A stretch of DNA of 11,670 bases from an uncultured Collinsella sp. (GCA_900549355.1 UROA01000057.1:1-11670), one strand, 5' to 3'; positions 1-6,636 are shown, counted from the stretch's first letter. Program-made: numbers and translations. Notes: a model not told the origin generated them from the sequence alone.

Positions 1-50
1 TGTGGGAGGACCTCCACCACAGGGACCCGTACCCGTTCTGGCTGGATTAA
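1..50 (+). CDS. possible 3' end of an upstream gene
   Basis: An open frame enters from the left edge and stops at the TAA at 48-50, giving a 15-residue tail rich in aromatics and charge that ends PYPFWLD. The codons look plausible for this genome, but a frame this short is often open by chance. No family is recognisable. It would be the last gene before the leader of the BFN gene. Confidence 0.3.
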   Translation, partial: WEDLHHRDPYPFWLD

Positions 51-118
51 TGGATGGAAACGGATGTTCTATCGGGACACACATTTTGTCCTATAAGCCG
101 ATAAATCTCATTTTGGTT

Positions 119-148
119 TTGTGTGCTGTGCGAAAGTTTGGGTAGTAT
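119..148 (+). promoter_or_regulatory. candidate promoter for the BFN gene cluster
   Basis: TTGTGT at 119-124 and TAGTAT at 143-148 are 18 bp apart, in the AT-richer part of the leader. Transcription would start near 155 and give a leader of about 50 nt. That leader contains a small hairpin (GCGGC at 160-164 with GCCGC at 170-174) just before the ribosome binding site at 194-200. Both hexamers are imperfect, so this is a tentative call. Confidence 0.35.
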
Positions 149-204
149 AGCTATTCAATGCGGCGGACTGCCGCGTGTTAACCGCTACGTACCGGAGGTG
201 TTCC

Positions 205-705
205 ATGGTTCGTGTCGACATAGAGACCATCGTCATGGCCGCCGGTCCCGTGCCATCGCTTATCGTGCTTCGCGAGCGCTGCAGCAAATCGGACTCGCCC
301 GCGCCGCTGCGTTCCCTTTCCATTCAGACTGGTTCGTTTGAAGCTGCTGCCATCAGCCGCGGCATCGATAGTGGTCGCGCCGAGCGCCCGATTACCCATG
401 ACCTGTTGCTCGATACTGTTGGCGCCCTGGGTGCCAAGCTCGAACGCATCGAAATCGTTCGCGCCGAGCCGCCCGTGTTTTACGCGACGGTTGTCGTGTT
501 GGCCGATGGCGACGAGCATAAGATCGATGCGCGTCCGAGCGACGCCATCGCCCTCGCCGTACGCAGTAATGCCCCCATGTTCGTTGAAGACGACATCATG
601 AATCGCCTGGGCACCGTTTCTGCCCATGCCGAGGAAGTCGACGACGAGCAAGAGTTCGAGAAGTTCGACGAGTTCGTCCATACGCTCTCCCCCGATGACT
701 TCTAA
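205..705 (+). CDS. bifunctional nuclease (BFN/DUF151) family protein
   Basis: Encodes 166 residues, close to the usual size of BFN-domain proteins. The family is named for plant proteins reported to have both RNase and DNase activity; the bacterial role is largely uncharacterised. Visible family hallmarks are the V-L-R-E strand near residue 20, FEAAAI near 48, the ITHDLL segment near 65, a LGAKLERIEI helix-strand near 77, and the strongly conserved DARPSDAIALA near 110, followed by an acidic tail. I chose ATG 205 because GGAGGTG at 194-200 sits directly upstream; an in-frame ATG at 175 would lack a ribosome site and has no family similarity. The stop codon abuts the next gene's ATG, which suggests co-translation. 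The family call is firm; nuclease activity is inferred. Confidence 0.9.
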   Translation: MVRVDIETIVMAAGPVPSLIVLRERCSKSDSPAPLRSLSIQTGSFEAAAISRGIDSGRAERPITHDLLLDTVGALGAKLERIEIVRAEPPVFYATVVVLADGDEHKIDARPSDAIALAVRSNAPMFVEDDIMNRLGTVSAHAEEVDDEQEFEKFDEFVHTLSPDDF

Positions 706-1095
706 ATGCGGGGCGTCCAGGCTGCGGAGCGTTCGCTGATGGCCGGCGGTATGTCGGCTGAGGCGGCTGCGATCGCCCGCGAGGCCCAGATGCGCTCGGA
801 GGCTTCTGAGGCGGCTCGCATTGCCTATGTGACGCAGGCCCGCACGCTTCGCGAGCGCCGCGGCTCGTTTATCAAGATGGTTGTCGTCTCCGTCCTTGTC
901 GCGGCAATCTGCTCGCGCCTTCGTGGTACAGTTGGTGCGCTTGGGTTTTCGATCTCTACGGGCCTTGTGATCTGGGGTGTGGTCGATGCGGTAATGCTGA
1001 CCAGTCAGATCAAGGTGCTCGACAAGCGCGCAGCGGACATGATGCGCGCCCGCGACGCTGCCGCCAGGATCGCCGCCGAGGCACAAGAACTGTAA
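706..1095 (+). CDS. small two-helix membrane protein, unknown function
   Basis: A 129-residue protein I do not recognise. The first 50 residues are Ala/Glu/Arg-rich and probably helical. Two hydrophobic segments follow at about 56-72 and 76-98, then an Ala/Arg-rich helical C-terminus, so a membrane hairpin with both ends on the same side is likely. The ATG directly follows the TAA of the BFN gene, which suggests translational coupling because no ribosome site precedes it. ATG 739 is an alternative start, with GGAG at 726-729 upstream. It lies between the BFN gene and another small unknown gene on the same strand, probably as one operon. Base composition and codon use match its neighbours. Confidence 0.75.
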   Translation: MRGVQAAERSLMAGGMSAEAAAIAREAQMRSEASEAARIAYVTQARTLRERRGSFIKMVVVSVLVAAICSRLRGTVGALGFSISTGLVIWGVVDAVMLTSQIKVLDKRAADMMRARDAAARIAAEAQEL

Positions 1096-1125
1096 CGACG
1101 CCAGACTCGATGGGAAGGTCTAAAG

Positions 1126-1575
1126 ATGGCACAGGATATGCAGGACGCCGGTAACGTCTCCGCCGAGCTCGACGCCATGGTGTGCGATCTGATCGGCGCG
1201 TTCTTGGACGACCTTGCCGCCGGTGAAAACCCTGGCGTGGTCGTGGCAATTGAGGACGCCGCTTCCAACCGTTATCTGGCGGCGCTCGATGAGGATGGCG
1301 AAGAGGCGTGCCTCGAGGCGGCCACCAACTTTATCTCCGAGCACAAGATGGGTCTTAAGGACGAGGGCCTAGGCCGTATCGCTCGCTATGCCATCGGCTA
1401 CACCGGCTGCGTCGAGATTGACGGCGGCTATCACGATGCTCTGCTCGTGAGCTTCTTCGAAACCACGCTCGAGAGTGGTTTTTCGGCATATGTGCTGTAT
1501 GAGGGCATGGGCGCCGGCGATGGTTTTATGTGGAGCGACCCTGAACCTGCAGGTGAGGAAACCCCTCTCATCTAA
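1126..1575 (+). CDS. small acidic protein, unknown function
   Basis: A 149-residue acidic, soluble protein with no signal peptide or membrane segment. I do not recognise the family. The N-terminal third is a helical, Asp/Glu-rich segment. The middle has a VVVAIED strand near residue 40, and the C-terminal half has a Tyr/Gly-rich stretch (ARYAIGYTG near 86) and probable beta strands before a Pro/Glu-rich tail. The start is supported by GGGAAGG at 1112-1118, seven bases before the ATG. It follows the membrane protein gene by 30 bp and ends 117 bp before typA. It could be an adaptor or regulatory partner of the two upstream genes, but only proximity points to that. Confidence 0.75.
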   Translation: MAQDMQDAGNVSAELDAMVCDLIGAFLDDLAAGENPGVVVAIEDAASNRYLAALDEDGEEACLEAATNFISEHKMGLKDEGLGRIARYAIGYTGCVEIDGGYHDALLVSFFETTLESGFSAYVLYEGMGAGDGFMWSDPEPAGEETPLI

Positions 1576-1692
1576 AATCGCTAAAATAAACGAGTTTTCG
1601 GTAAAAGGCTCAATATTCCCGCTGAGCGTTGTATCGCTGGGCGGGCCGCATACGCGTGCCGGTTGTATATAGATAGAAGATAGGGGAACTAC

Positions 1693-3531
1693 ATGCGCGT
1701 AGACAATCTGAGGAACATCGCCATCATCGCTCACGTCGACCACGGCAAGACGACGATGGTCGACAAGCTCCTGCGTGCCACGGACGCCTTCCGTGCCAAC
1801 CAGCAGGTCGAGGACCGCGTCCTGGATTCCAACGACCAGGAGCGCGAGCGCGGCATTACGATTCTCGCCAAGAACATCTCTATCGAGTACAAGGACGTCA
1901 AAATCAACGTCATCGACACCCCGGGCCACGCCGACTTTGGCGGCGAGGTCGAGCGCGTGCTGCGTATGGCCGACGGCGCCCTGCTGCTGGTCGACGCCTT
2001 TGAGGGCCCCATGCCCCAGACCCGCTTCGTGCTGCGTCACGCTATCGACACCGGCCTTAAGGTCATGATCGTCATCAACAAGATCGACCGTCCGGGTGCC
2101 AACCCCGAGAAGGCCTACAACGACTGCCTCGACCTTATGGCCGACCTGGGCGCTACCGACGACCAGCTTGAGTTCGCCATGGAGCACGTGGTCTACGCCA
2201 GCGCCATGAATGGCTTTGCCCGCCTTGACCCCAACGACGGCAACATGGACATGTATCCGCTGCTCGATATGATCATCGACGACATGCCCGCGCCCGAGGT
2301 TGACGAGAACGCCCCGCTGGCCATGCAGTGCGTGACCATCGACCACTCCAACTTCGTTGGCCGTATCGGCATCGGTCGCGTGTATTCCGGCGCCATCCAT
2401 CAGGGCGACCAGATTCTGGTTGTGAAGAACGACGGCTCCAGCGCCACCGCTACCGTCAAGCAGCTCTTTACCTTCGACTACCTGGGCCGCACCGAGTGCC
2501 AGGAAGTCGGCGCCGGCGATATCGCCGCTGTCGTGGGCATTGACCGCACCGATATCGGCGATGTTTACACCGACCCCGAGAACCCCGTCGAGCTCGAGCC
2601 CATCGAGATCGACCCGCCGACCCTGTCCATCGTCTTCGAGGCTTCGACCTCCCCGCTCGTCGGTCGCGACGGCGACATCGTGGGTGCCCGTCAGCTCAAG
2701 GAGCGCCTGTTCAACGAGGCCGAGAACAACGTGACCATGAAGATCGAGGAGCTCGAGGATAAGAGCGGCGTCGAGGTCTCAGGTCGCGGCATTCTGCACC
2801 TGTCCGTCCTGATGGAGTCCATGCGCCGCGAGGGCTTTGAGTTCCAGGTCGGCCGTCCCCGCGTCCTGTTTAAGAAGGACGAGAACGGCAACAAGATGGA
2901 GCCTGTCGAGCAGGCCGTCGTCGAGTGCCCGGACGAGTACTCAGGCAAGGTCGTTGAGGTCTTCGGCACCTCCGGCGGCATCATGACGAGCATGGATACC
3001 TCGGGCATCGTGACGCACCTCGAGTTTAAGATCCCGACCCGCGGCATCATGGGCCTTAAGAATCGCATCATGAACGTCACCCACGGCGAGGGCGTGTTCT
3101 ACCACACCTTCCTGGAGTACGGTCCCTACGCCGGCGAGATCGGTAACCGTCAGAACGGCGCAATGATCTCCATGACCACCGAGAAGGCCGTTGCCTATGC
3201 CCTGGGTACGCTGCAGGAGCGCGGCCAGCTTTTTGTTGAGCCGGGCACCGAGTGCTACGAGGGCATGATTGTGGGCGAGCGCAGCAAGGCTGGCGACATG
3301 GTCGTCAACATCGCCCGTACCAAGAACCTGGGCAACCAGCGTTCCTCGACCTCCGATATCTCCGTCCAGCTGGTGCCGCCCCGCACCTTCTCGCTGGAGG
3401 AGGCGCTGGAGTACATCGCCGACGACGAGCTGGTCGAGATTACTCCCAAGAACATCCGCCTGCGCAAGCGTCTGCTCAATGCCACCGACCGCAAGAAGGC
3501 CGCCGTCCGCGCCGGTCAGGTCAACAAATAA
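1693..3531 (+). CDS. typA: translational GTPase TypA/BipA
   Basis: A 612-residue ribosome-associated GTPase of the EF-G/LepA superfamily, involved in 50S assembly and in stress and cold adaptation. The full length fits the family. The G domain shows all motifs: AHVDHGKTT (13-21), RGIT (53-56), DTPGH (75-79), NKID (129-132) and SA (170-171). Next come an EF-Tu-like domain 2 (about 200-290), EF-G-like domains III and V (about 300-475), and the BipA-specific C-terminal domain with its Lys/Arg-rich end (about 480-610). The ATG is preceded by AGGGGAA at about 1681. The gene has its own 117-bp leader, and a strong terminator follows at 3559-3593, so it is probably monocistronic or the end of a short unit. 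No damage or missing key residue is seen. Confidence 0.98.
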   Translation: MRVDNLRNIAIIAHVDHGKTTMVDKLLRATDAFRANQQVEDRVLDSNDQERERGITILAKNISIEYKDVKINVIDTPGHADFGGEVERVLRMADGALLLVDAFEGPMPQTRFVLRHAIDTGLKVMIVINKIDRPGANPEKAYNDCLDLMADLGATDDQLEFAMEHVVYASAMNGFARLDPNDGNMDMYPLLDMIIDDMPAPEVDENAPLAMQCVTIDHSNFVGRIGIGRVYSGAIHQGDQILVVKNDGSSATATVKQLFTFDYLGRTECQEVGAGDIAAVVGIDRTDIGDVYTDPENPVELEPIEIDPPTLSIVFEASTSPLVGRDGDIVGARQLKERLFNEAENNVTMKIEELEDKSGVEVSGRGILHLSVLMESMRREGFEFQVGRPRVLFKKDENGNKMEPVEQAVVECPDEYSGKVVEVFGTSGGIMTSMDTSGIVTHLEFKIPTRGIMGLKNRIMNVTHGEGVFYHTFLEYGPYAGEIGNRQNGAMISMTTEKAVAYALGTLQERGQLFVEPGTECYEGMIVGERSKAGDMVVNIARTKNLGNQRSSTSDISVQLVPPRTFSLEEALEYIADDELVEITPKNIRLRKRLLNATDRKKAAVRAGQVNK

Positions 3532-3558
3532 GCGCTGGGCTTTATAACGTCTAACAAG

Positions 3559-3593
3559 AAAGGGCGCCGACCGTAATGGTCGGCGCCCTTTTT
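3559..3593 (+). terminator. intrinsic terminator of typA
   Basis: A perfect 14-bp stem (3559-3572 with 3578-3591) has a 5-nt loop and ends in a run of T (3589-3593). The core is GGGCGCCGACC. It lies 28 bp after the typA stop. The convergent gene at 3661 could use the same stem from the other strand, because an A-rich stretch precedes it, although the T-run on that side is interrupted. Confidence 0.92.
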
Positions 3594-3622
3594 GGTGCAA
3601 GGGGATTTAGCTGGTCTGCATT

Positions 3623-3651
3623 GCCACAAAGGTGCTTGGCCCCTTTGTGGC
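3623..3651 (-). other. perfect hairpin downstream of the bactofilin-like gene
   Basis: A 10-bp perfect inverted repeat, GCCACAAAGG (3623-3632) and its complement (3642-3651), has a 9-nt loop and lies 10 bp past the stop of the minus-strand gene. No T-run follows on that strand, so it is not a classical terminator. It may protect the 3' end or act together with the stem at 3559-3591. Confidence 0.5.
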
Positions 3652-3660
3652 GGTTGGCGG

Positions 3661-4806
3661 CTAAGCGGTGGGGAGTTCTGGCGTGTTAGCCGACTGCTGC
3701 GGTTTGAGGTGGGCGTTGCGCCAGATGATTTGGATGATGTAGCCGAGTGCAAAGACGAAGGCCACGCCGCTGATGAAGTCGCCTACGAGGGGAAGCCCCG
3801 TGAGGGCGCCGGCGATCACGCCGCCGATGGCTGCCATGGCGTAGCGGTTTTGGCTGTGTCCGACCATGCGGGCGATCGCACACCCCGCAAAGGCACTCGA
3901 CACCAGCGCGATGCCAATAACACCGCACATGAGGGCTCCGGCAAGCGACAGACCAGCGATAGAGATAATTAGCAGCAGGACGGCGGGGACGATAGCAATC
4001 GTGCCCAGAAGACCGCTCACCCACAGGGGCATGGGGCGCTGGTGGAGCATACCGGCGGCGCTGGCAGTCGCACGCGGAAAGACGAGCTCGAGCAGCAGAG
4101 CGACAAAGCAGGTCGAGAGTGCCGCGGCGACGATACCGCCGATGACATCGTTAACGGTGGAAGTATCCTCGTTCTCGGTGCGGTCGATCTTGAGTGCGCC
4201 GACCTCGGCTCCCGCGGCGCGCTCGGGGTCCTCGGAGACGTGCGCGTTCACGGTGCCGGTGATGTGGGCGTTCTTGCCCAGGATGAGCTTGTCGGCCCAA
4301 ACCTCGACATCGCCCTCGACGGTGCCATCGATGGTCACCGTGTTGCCCGCAAGCGCTGCCGACTTGGTAGAGCCGCGCAGGGCAACCGTCTCGCCTATCG
4401 CGTAAAAACAGTTGGCGGTGCTGTCGGAATTGAGCACAACGTGCTGACTGACGACCGTGACGCTGCCATCAACCGTGGTCTTGGCGATATCGATAGTGCG
4501 TGCCGCCAAGCGGACGGCGCCGCCCACCGTGCAGTCGCGGATAGAGAGGGTATCGCCCGCGGCGATGATATCGCGGTCAATGGACGCATCGTCCAAGTTG
4601 AGGGCCTGGCCGGCCCAGTACAAGTCACCCTCGACGCCAGACGGATCGACGTCATTGTCGGTCGCAAGTACGTTTCCTGCGGTATCCGTGCCGGCGAACG
4701 ACGCCGTGGGAAGCGCAGTGATCGCCAGTGCGATGAGCGCGAATGCCATAAGCAGGCAGCGACGCATTTTGTGTGACGGCGCCGCCGCGGTTTGATTGAG
4801 AGCCAT
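3661..4806 (-). CDS. secreted bactofilin-like (polymer-forming) membrane protein
   Basis: A 381-residue protein with a clear layout. A signal peptide comes first (RR at 15-16, hydrophobic 17-33, likely cleavage after SFA at 36-38). A beta-repeat region follows (about 45-190) with alternating I/V and G positions such as VEGDLYWAG, GGAVRLAA and GTVEGDVEV, as in the polymer-forming cytoskeletal/bactofilin fold. An acidic linker leads to four or five membrane helices (about 218-365). The short C-terminus is rich in Pro and Gln. Classical bactofilins are cytoplasmic, soluble and much shorter; here the signal peptide would put the beta part outside, with the helices as anchor. The start is supported by AAAGGA six bases upstream (4812-4817 on the plus strand). 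The role is not known; a cell-envelope scaffold is an inference. Confidence 0.75.
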   Translation of the reverse strand: MALNQTAAAPSHKMRRCLLMAFALIALAITALPTASFAGTDTAGNVLATDNDVDPSGVEGDLYWAGQALNLDDASIDRDIIAAGDTLSIRDCTVGGAVRLAARTIDIAKTTVDGSVTVVSQHVVLNSDSTANCFYAIGETVALRGSTKSAALAGNTVTIDGTVEGDVEVWADKLILGKNAHITGTVNAHVSEDPERAAGAEVGALKIDRTENEDTSTVNDVIGGIVAAALSTCFVALLLELVFPRATASAAGMLHQRPMPLWVSGLLGTIAIVPAVLLLIISIAGLSLAGALMCGVIGIALVSSAFAGCAIARMVGHSQNRYAMAAIGGVIAGALTGLPLVGDFISGVAFVFALGYIIQIIWRNAHLKPQQSANTPELPTA

Positions 4807-4819
4807 GGTTGATCCTTTT

Positions 4820-4844
4820 GTTAGGTGTTCGGCATATACCTAAC
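4820..4844 (-). promoter_or_regulatory. inverted repeat in the leader of the bactofilin-like gene
   Basis: GTTAGGT (4820-4826) and ACCTAAC (4838-4844) form a perfect 7-bp inverted repeat around an 11-nt AT-rich spacer, immediately upstream of the ribosome site. The 8-bp palindrome GGGTACCC follows at 4846-4853. A TATATG that could be a -10 box on the minus strand lies inside the spacer, so the repeat could be an operator. I see no convincing -35. Confidence 0.4.
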
Positions 4845-4913
4845 AGGGTACCCAACGCGTGGGCGCTCTAAAAGAACCTCTCGGTTGCATTTCGAAGGGT
4901 CGTGCCGTGCTGT

Positions 4914-5603
4914 CTACTTTTTACGGTGCAAAAAGCGTGCGATGTCTTCCTCGGTGGGGCTTTTGATGTCAAAGCGCAGCGAGAGCCAGCGCAGACCCAT
5001 GGTCACGACAACGCATACGATCAGCGCGGCGACATTGCTCATGATGCCGCTCATAACGAGACACACGTAGCTTGTCGATCCGGCGATGGCGGCGATGGCG
5101 TAAAAGTTAGTACGTTGGAAAATGCCCGGAACCACGCCCATAAAGCCGTCGCGCAACATGCCGCCGCCCACCGCGGTAAAAAAGCCCATCATGATGCACA
5201 CCGCCGGCGCAAAGCCGTAGACCAGCGCCTTGTCTGCGCCGGTTGCCGCATAAATACCCACCGAGATGATATCGAGCAGGGGAATGAGCTTTTCGGGCTT
5301 GTCGACGATTGCCGGGAAGATGTAGATGATGGCCGCGGTGGCGATGGAGAGCGGGAGCGCCATCGGTTGGTTGAGGATGTAGACGTTGCCCACCTGCAGC
5401 GTCATATCGCGCAAAAGACCGCCGCCCAGTCCACAGACCACGGCGAGCGCGACGGCGCCCACCAGGTCGAGTTTGTGCTCGCGTGCGACCAACACGCCCG
5501 AGATCGATGCCGCGACGACGGCGAACATCTCGAGCCAAAACGGGATGGCAACCATGGCATCCGAGGCGTGTGCGGTAACGATCATAGCGGCGGCAACGGG
5601 CAA
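4914..5603 (-). CDS. TRIC/UPF0126 (YicG/YadS) family membrane channel
   Basis: A 229-residue inner-membrane protein with about seven hydrophobic helices. It is built as two repeats, each carrying the family signature: GGGLLRD (60-66) and GGGMLRD (146-152). Members are related to trimeric intracellular cation channels; some bacterial relatives (YicG) have been linked to glycine transport, so the substrate is uncertain. The chosen start is a TTG (5601-5603 on the plus strand), because AAAGGA lies seven bases upstream, while the first ATG, six codons further in, has none. The C-terminal tail is charged and ends HRKK. The gene runs in the same direction as the bactofilin-like gene 107 bp downstream and may be co-transcribed with it. 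Confidence 0.9.
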   Translation of the reverse strand: MPVAAAMIVTAHASDAMVAIPFWLEMFAVVAASISGVLVAREHKLDLVGAVALAVVCGLGGGLLRDMTLQVGNVYILNQPMALPLSIATAAIIYIFPAIVDKPEKLIPLLDIISVGIYAATGADKALVYGFAPAVCIMMGFFTAVGGGMLRDGFMGVVPGIFQRTNFYAIAAIAGSTSYVCLVMSGIMSNVAALIVCVVVTMGLRWLSLRFDIKSPTEEDIARFLHRKK

Positions 5604-5781
5604 GATGGGGTCCTTTGAGTTACGGGTTTAGACAATGCCCGTACATAGTACATGTTCGGCGCCGATTGCGACCCTATTGCTCGGCAAACGGTCGGGACTG
5701 GGTACGGTCATAGGTTCCATGTTTGGGGATCCGGGTTGATGCTGAACGCGATGGGGGCGTGGTCGAATAGGAGGGATGTCC
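5604..5781. other. intergenic spacer upstream of the TRIC gene
   Basis: No coding frame with a ribosome site is seen on either strand. It must contain the minus-strand promoter for the TRIC gene, but I could not find a convincing -35/-10 pair. GAGGGA at 5771-5776 is complementary to TCCCTC at 5893-5898 in the tRNA-like remnant and could close a large stem around the hairpin cluster. Confidence 0.4.
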
Positions 5782-5908
5782 AAATTTTGAGCTCCGCTCA
5801 AAATTTATCCGGTCGGCTTGCGCCGACCGCGCTGCGCTAAAAACGCGCCACGGGCGCGTTTTCTTTACGCTCCGGGCCCTGGCGGGTTCGAATCCCTCTT
5901 CCTCCGCC
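5782..5908 (+). repeat. three-hairpin cluster ending in an inverted tRNA-Ser 3' remnant
   Basis: Hairpin 1 has 11-bp arms (5782-5792/5796-5806) and a 3-nt loop. Hairpin 2 has 8-bp arms (5810-5817/5822-5829) and a 4-nt loop. Hairpin 3 has 10-bp arms (5840-5849/5853-5862), a 3-nt loop and A/T tracts at both ends, so it resembles a bidirectional terminator. After these, 5884-5908 matches the T-arm and 3' acceptor strand of the nearby tRNA-Ser(CGA) at 24 of 25 positions, but on the opposite strand. No matching 5' half lies upstream, so this is not a tRNA gene. The compact arrangement looks like a dispersed repeat unit or an integration scar. Confidence 0.7.
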
Positions 5909-5933
5909 GTGTTTGCTTGTTGGGGACTCAAAA

Positions 5934-5961
5934 CAAAAAAGCTCCCATTCTCGGGAGCTTT
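5934..5961 (-). terminator. intrinsic terminator of tRNA-Ser(CGA)
   Basis: On the minus strand, a 9-bp stem (5953-5961 with 5938-5946) and 6-nt loop are followed by a T-run (plus-strand A's, 5935-5940). The stem begins 11 bp past the CCA end of the tRNA gene. Confidence 0.88.
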
Positions 5962-5972
5962 CTCAACCAAAA

Positions 5973-6063
5973 TGGCGGAGGAGGAGGGATTCGAACCCTC
6001 GTGACCTTATACAGGCCAAACGGTTTTCGAGACCGCCGCATTCAACCACTCTGCCACCCCTCC
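5973..6063 (-). tRNA. tRNA-Ser(CGA)
   Basis: A 91-nt serine tRNA with encoded CCA. The acceptor stem pairs GGAGGGG (5' end at 6063) with CTCCTCC, with one G-U pair. The discriminator is G73, as in serine tRNAs. The anticodon loop CTCGAAA gives anticodon CGA, reading UCG. A long variable arm typical of class II tRNAs precedes a T-arm with loop TTCGAAT. It lies 48 bp downstream of tRNA-Ser(GGA) on the same strand. No separate promoter is evident, so it may depend on read-through. Confidence 0.96.
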
Positions 6064-6071
6064 GCGTGGGG

Positions 6072-6103
6072 TAAAAACAAAGCAGGCTCGAAGGCCTGCT
6101 TTG
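6072..6103 (-). terminator. intrinsic terminator between the two tRNA-Ser genes
   Basis: A perfect 10-bp stem, CAAAGCAGGC (6078-6087) with 6094-6103, has a 6-nt loop. On the minus strand it is followed by TTTTT (6073-6077). It starts 8 bp after the CCA of tRNA-Ser(GGA), upstream of the 5' end of tRNA-Ser(CGA). Confidence 0.85.
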
Positions 6104-6111
6104 GAATTAAC

Positions 6112-6202
6112 TGGCGGAGAGTCAGGGATTTGAACCCTGGAGACGCTTTTGACGCCTACACGATTTCCAATCGTGCTCCTTCGGCCACTCGGACAACTCT
6201 CC
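6112..6202 (-). tRNA. tRNA-Ser(GGA)
   Basis: A 91-nt class II tRNA with encoded CCA. The acceptor stem GGAGAGT pairs fully with ACTCTCC, with G73 as discriminator. The anticodon stem CACGA/TCGTG encloses loop TTGGAAA, giving anticodon GGA (reads UCU/UCC). A long variable arm is present. It is the promoter-proximal member of the pair. Confidence 0.97.
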
Positions 6203-6216
6203 GTTAAATGCGAAAG

Positions 6217-6244
6217 TCAGTATACACGAGGAATCGCAAAGTGC
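6217..6244 (-). promoter_or_regulatory. promoter of the tRNA-Ser genes
   Basis: On the minus strand, TTGCAC (plus 6239-6244) and TATACT (6217-6222) are separated by 16 bp, which predicts a start about 8 nt before the mature 5' end at 6202. An A/T-rich tract at 6254-6266 lies upstream of the -35 and could act as an UP element. Confidence 0.75.
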
Positions 6245-6607
6245 AAACAGAAAAGTTGGCATTTTTTAAAACGCTCGGCCGCGCTTGGCGTTGCAGTGGG
6301 GTTTGAGGTGCCAAAAAAACGGCTTCCGACCAGCGTGGTTGATCAACTCAATTGTTCAAAAGGGGTATTCATAAGCGACTTGGCAATGAATATAAAAATC
6401 TTTGGGTGGTGTTGTGGACCACTGGTATGCATTTTGCGACCACAGCCTTGTGCCCGTTGACCTGTGGCTTGGCTCAGCTTGTCCCCACGGCACCGTATCT
6501 TGTCCACAGATCCGTCAAGCTTTTGGTCGGCATTTGGTTGGAATGCGCATGAAACGTCGTGCGAGTATGGGCATATGTGGAGGTCATGAGGTTGTAGCTG
6601 CATATTC
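6245..6607. other. AT-richer intergenic region with DnaA-box-like motifs
   Basis: No credible gene is found here. Three motifs resemble DnaA boxes: TTGTCCACA at 6500-6508 (one mismatch to TTATCCACA), TGTGGACCA at 6413-6421 (two mismatches, reverse) and TTGTCCCCA at 6479-6487 (two mismatches). A 10-bp palindrome, GTTGATCAAC, sits at 6338-6347, and a TATAAAAA tract is near 6390. The region is more AT-rich than the rest of the window. Confidence 0.4.
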
Positions 6608-6636
6608 TTGCAGCCTGGGAGGTTGAAAGATATTAT
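6608..6636 (+). promoter_or_regulatory. promoter of the rpsF operon
   Basis: TTGCAG (6608-6613) and TATTAT (6631-6636) are separated by exactly 17 bp, upstream of a ribosomal protein operon. The predicted start near 6643 gives a leader of about 65 nt. Confidence 0.75.

Noticed and set aside
178..1086. A long minus-strand open frame of 302 codons opposite the BFN cluster
   Set aside because: It is antisense to three well-supported genes, is rich in His/Arg/Asp as reverse-complement frames of high-GC genes are, and has no ribosome site.
1629..1671. Promoter for typA (TTGTAT and TATATA)
   Set aside because: The hexamers are 31 bp apart and no other correctly spaced pair is convincing.
4870..4888. 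Terminator after the TRIC gene on the minus strand
   Set aside because: The stem is only about five base pairs and the T-run is short; it is too weak to call.
5782..5908. A CRISPR array or a complete plus-strand tRNA gene
   Set aside because: The three hairpins differ in sequence and have no regular spacers, and the tRNA-like piece lacks a 5' acceptor, D-arm and anticodon arm.
5884..5998. attL/attR of an integrated element
   Set aside because: The copies are inverted, only 65 bp apart and enclose just a terminator, with no integrase in the window.
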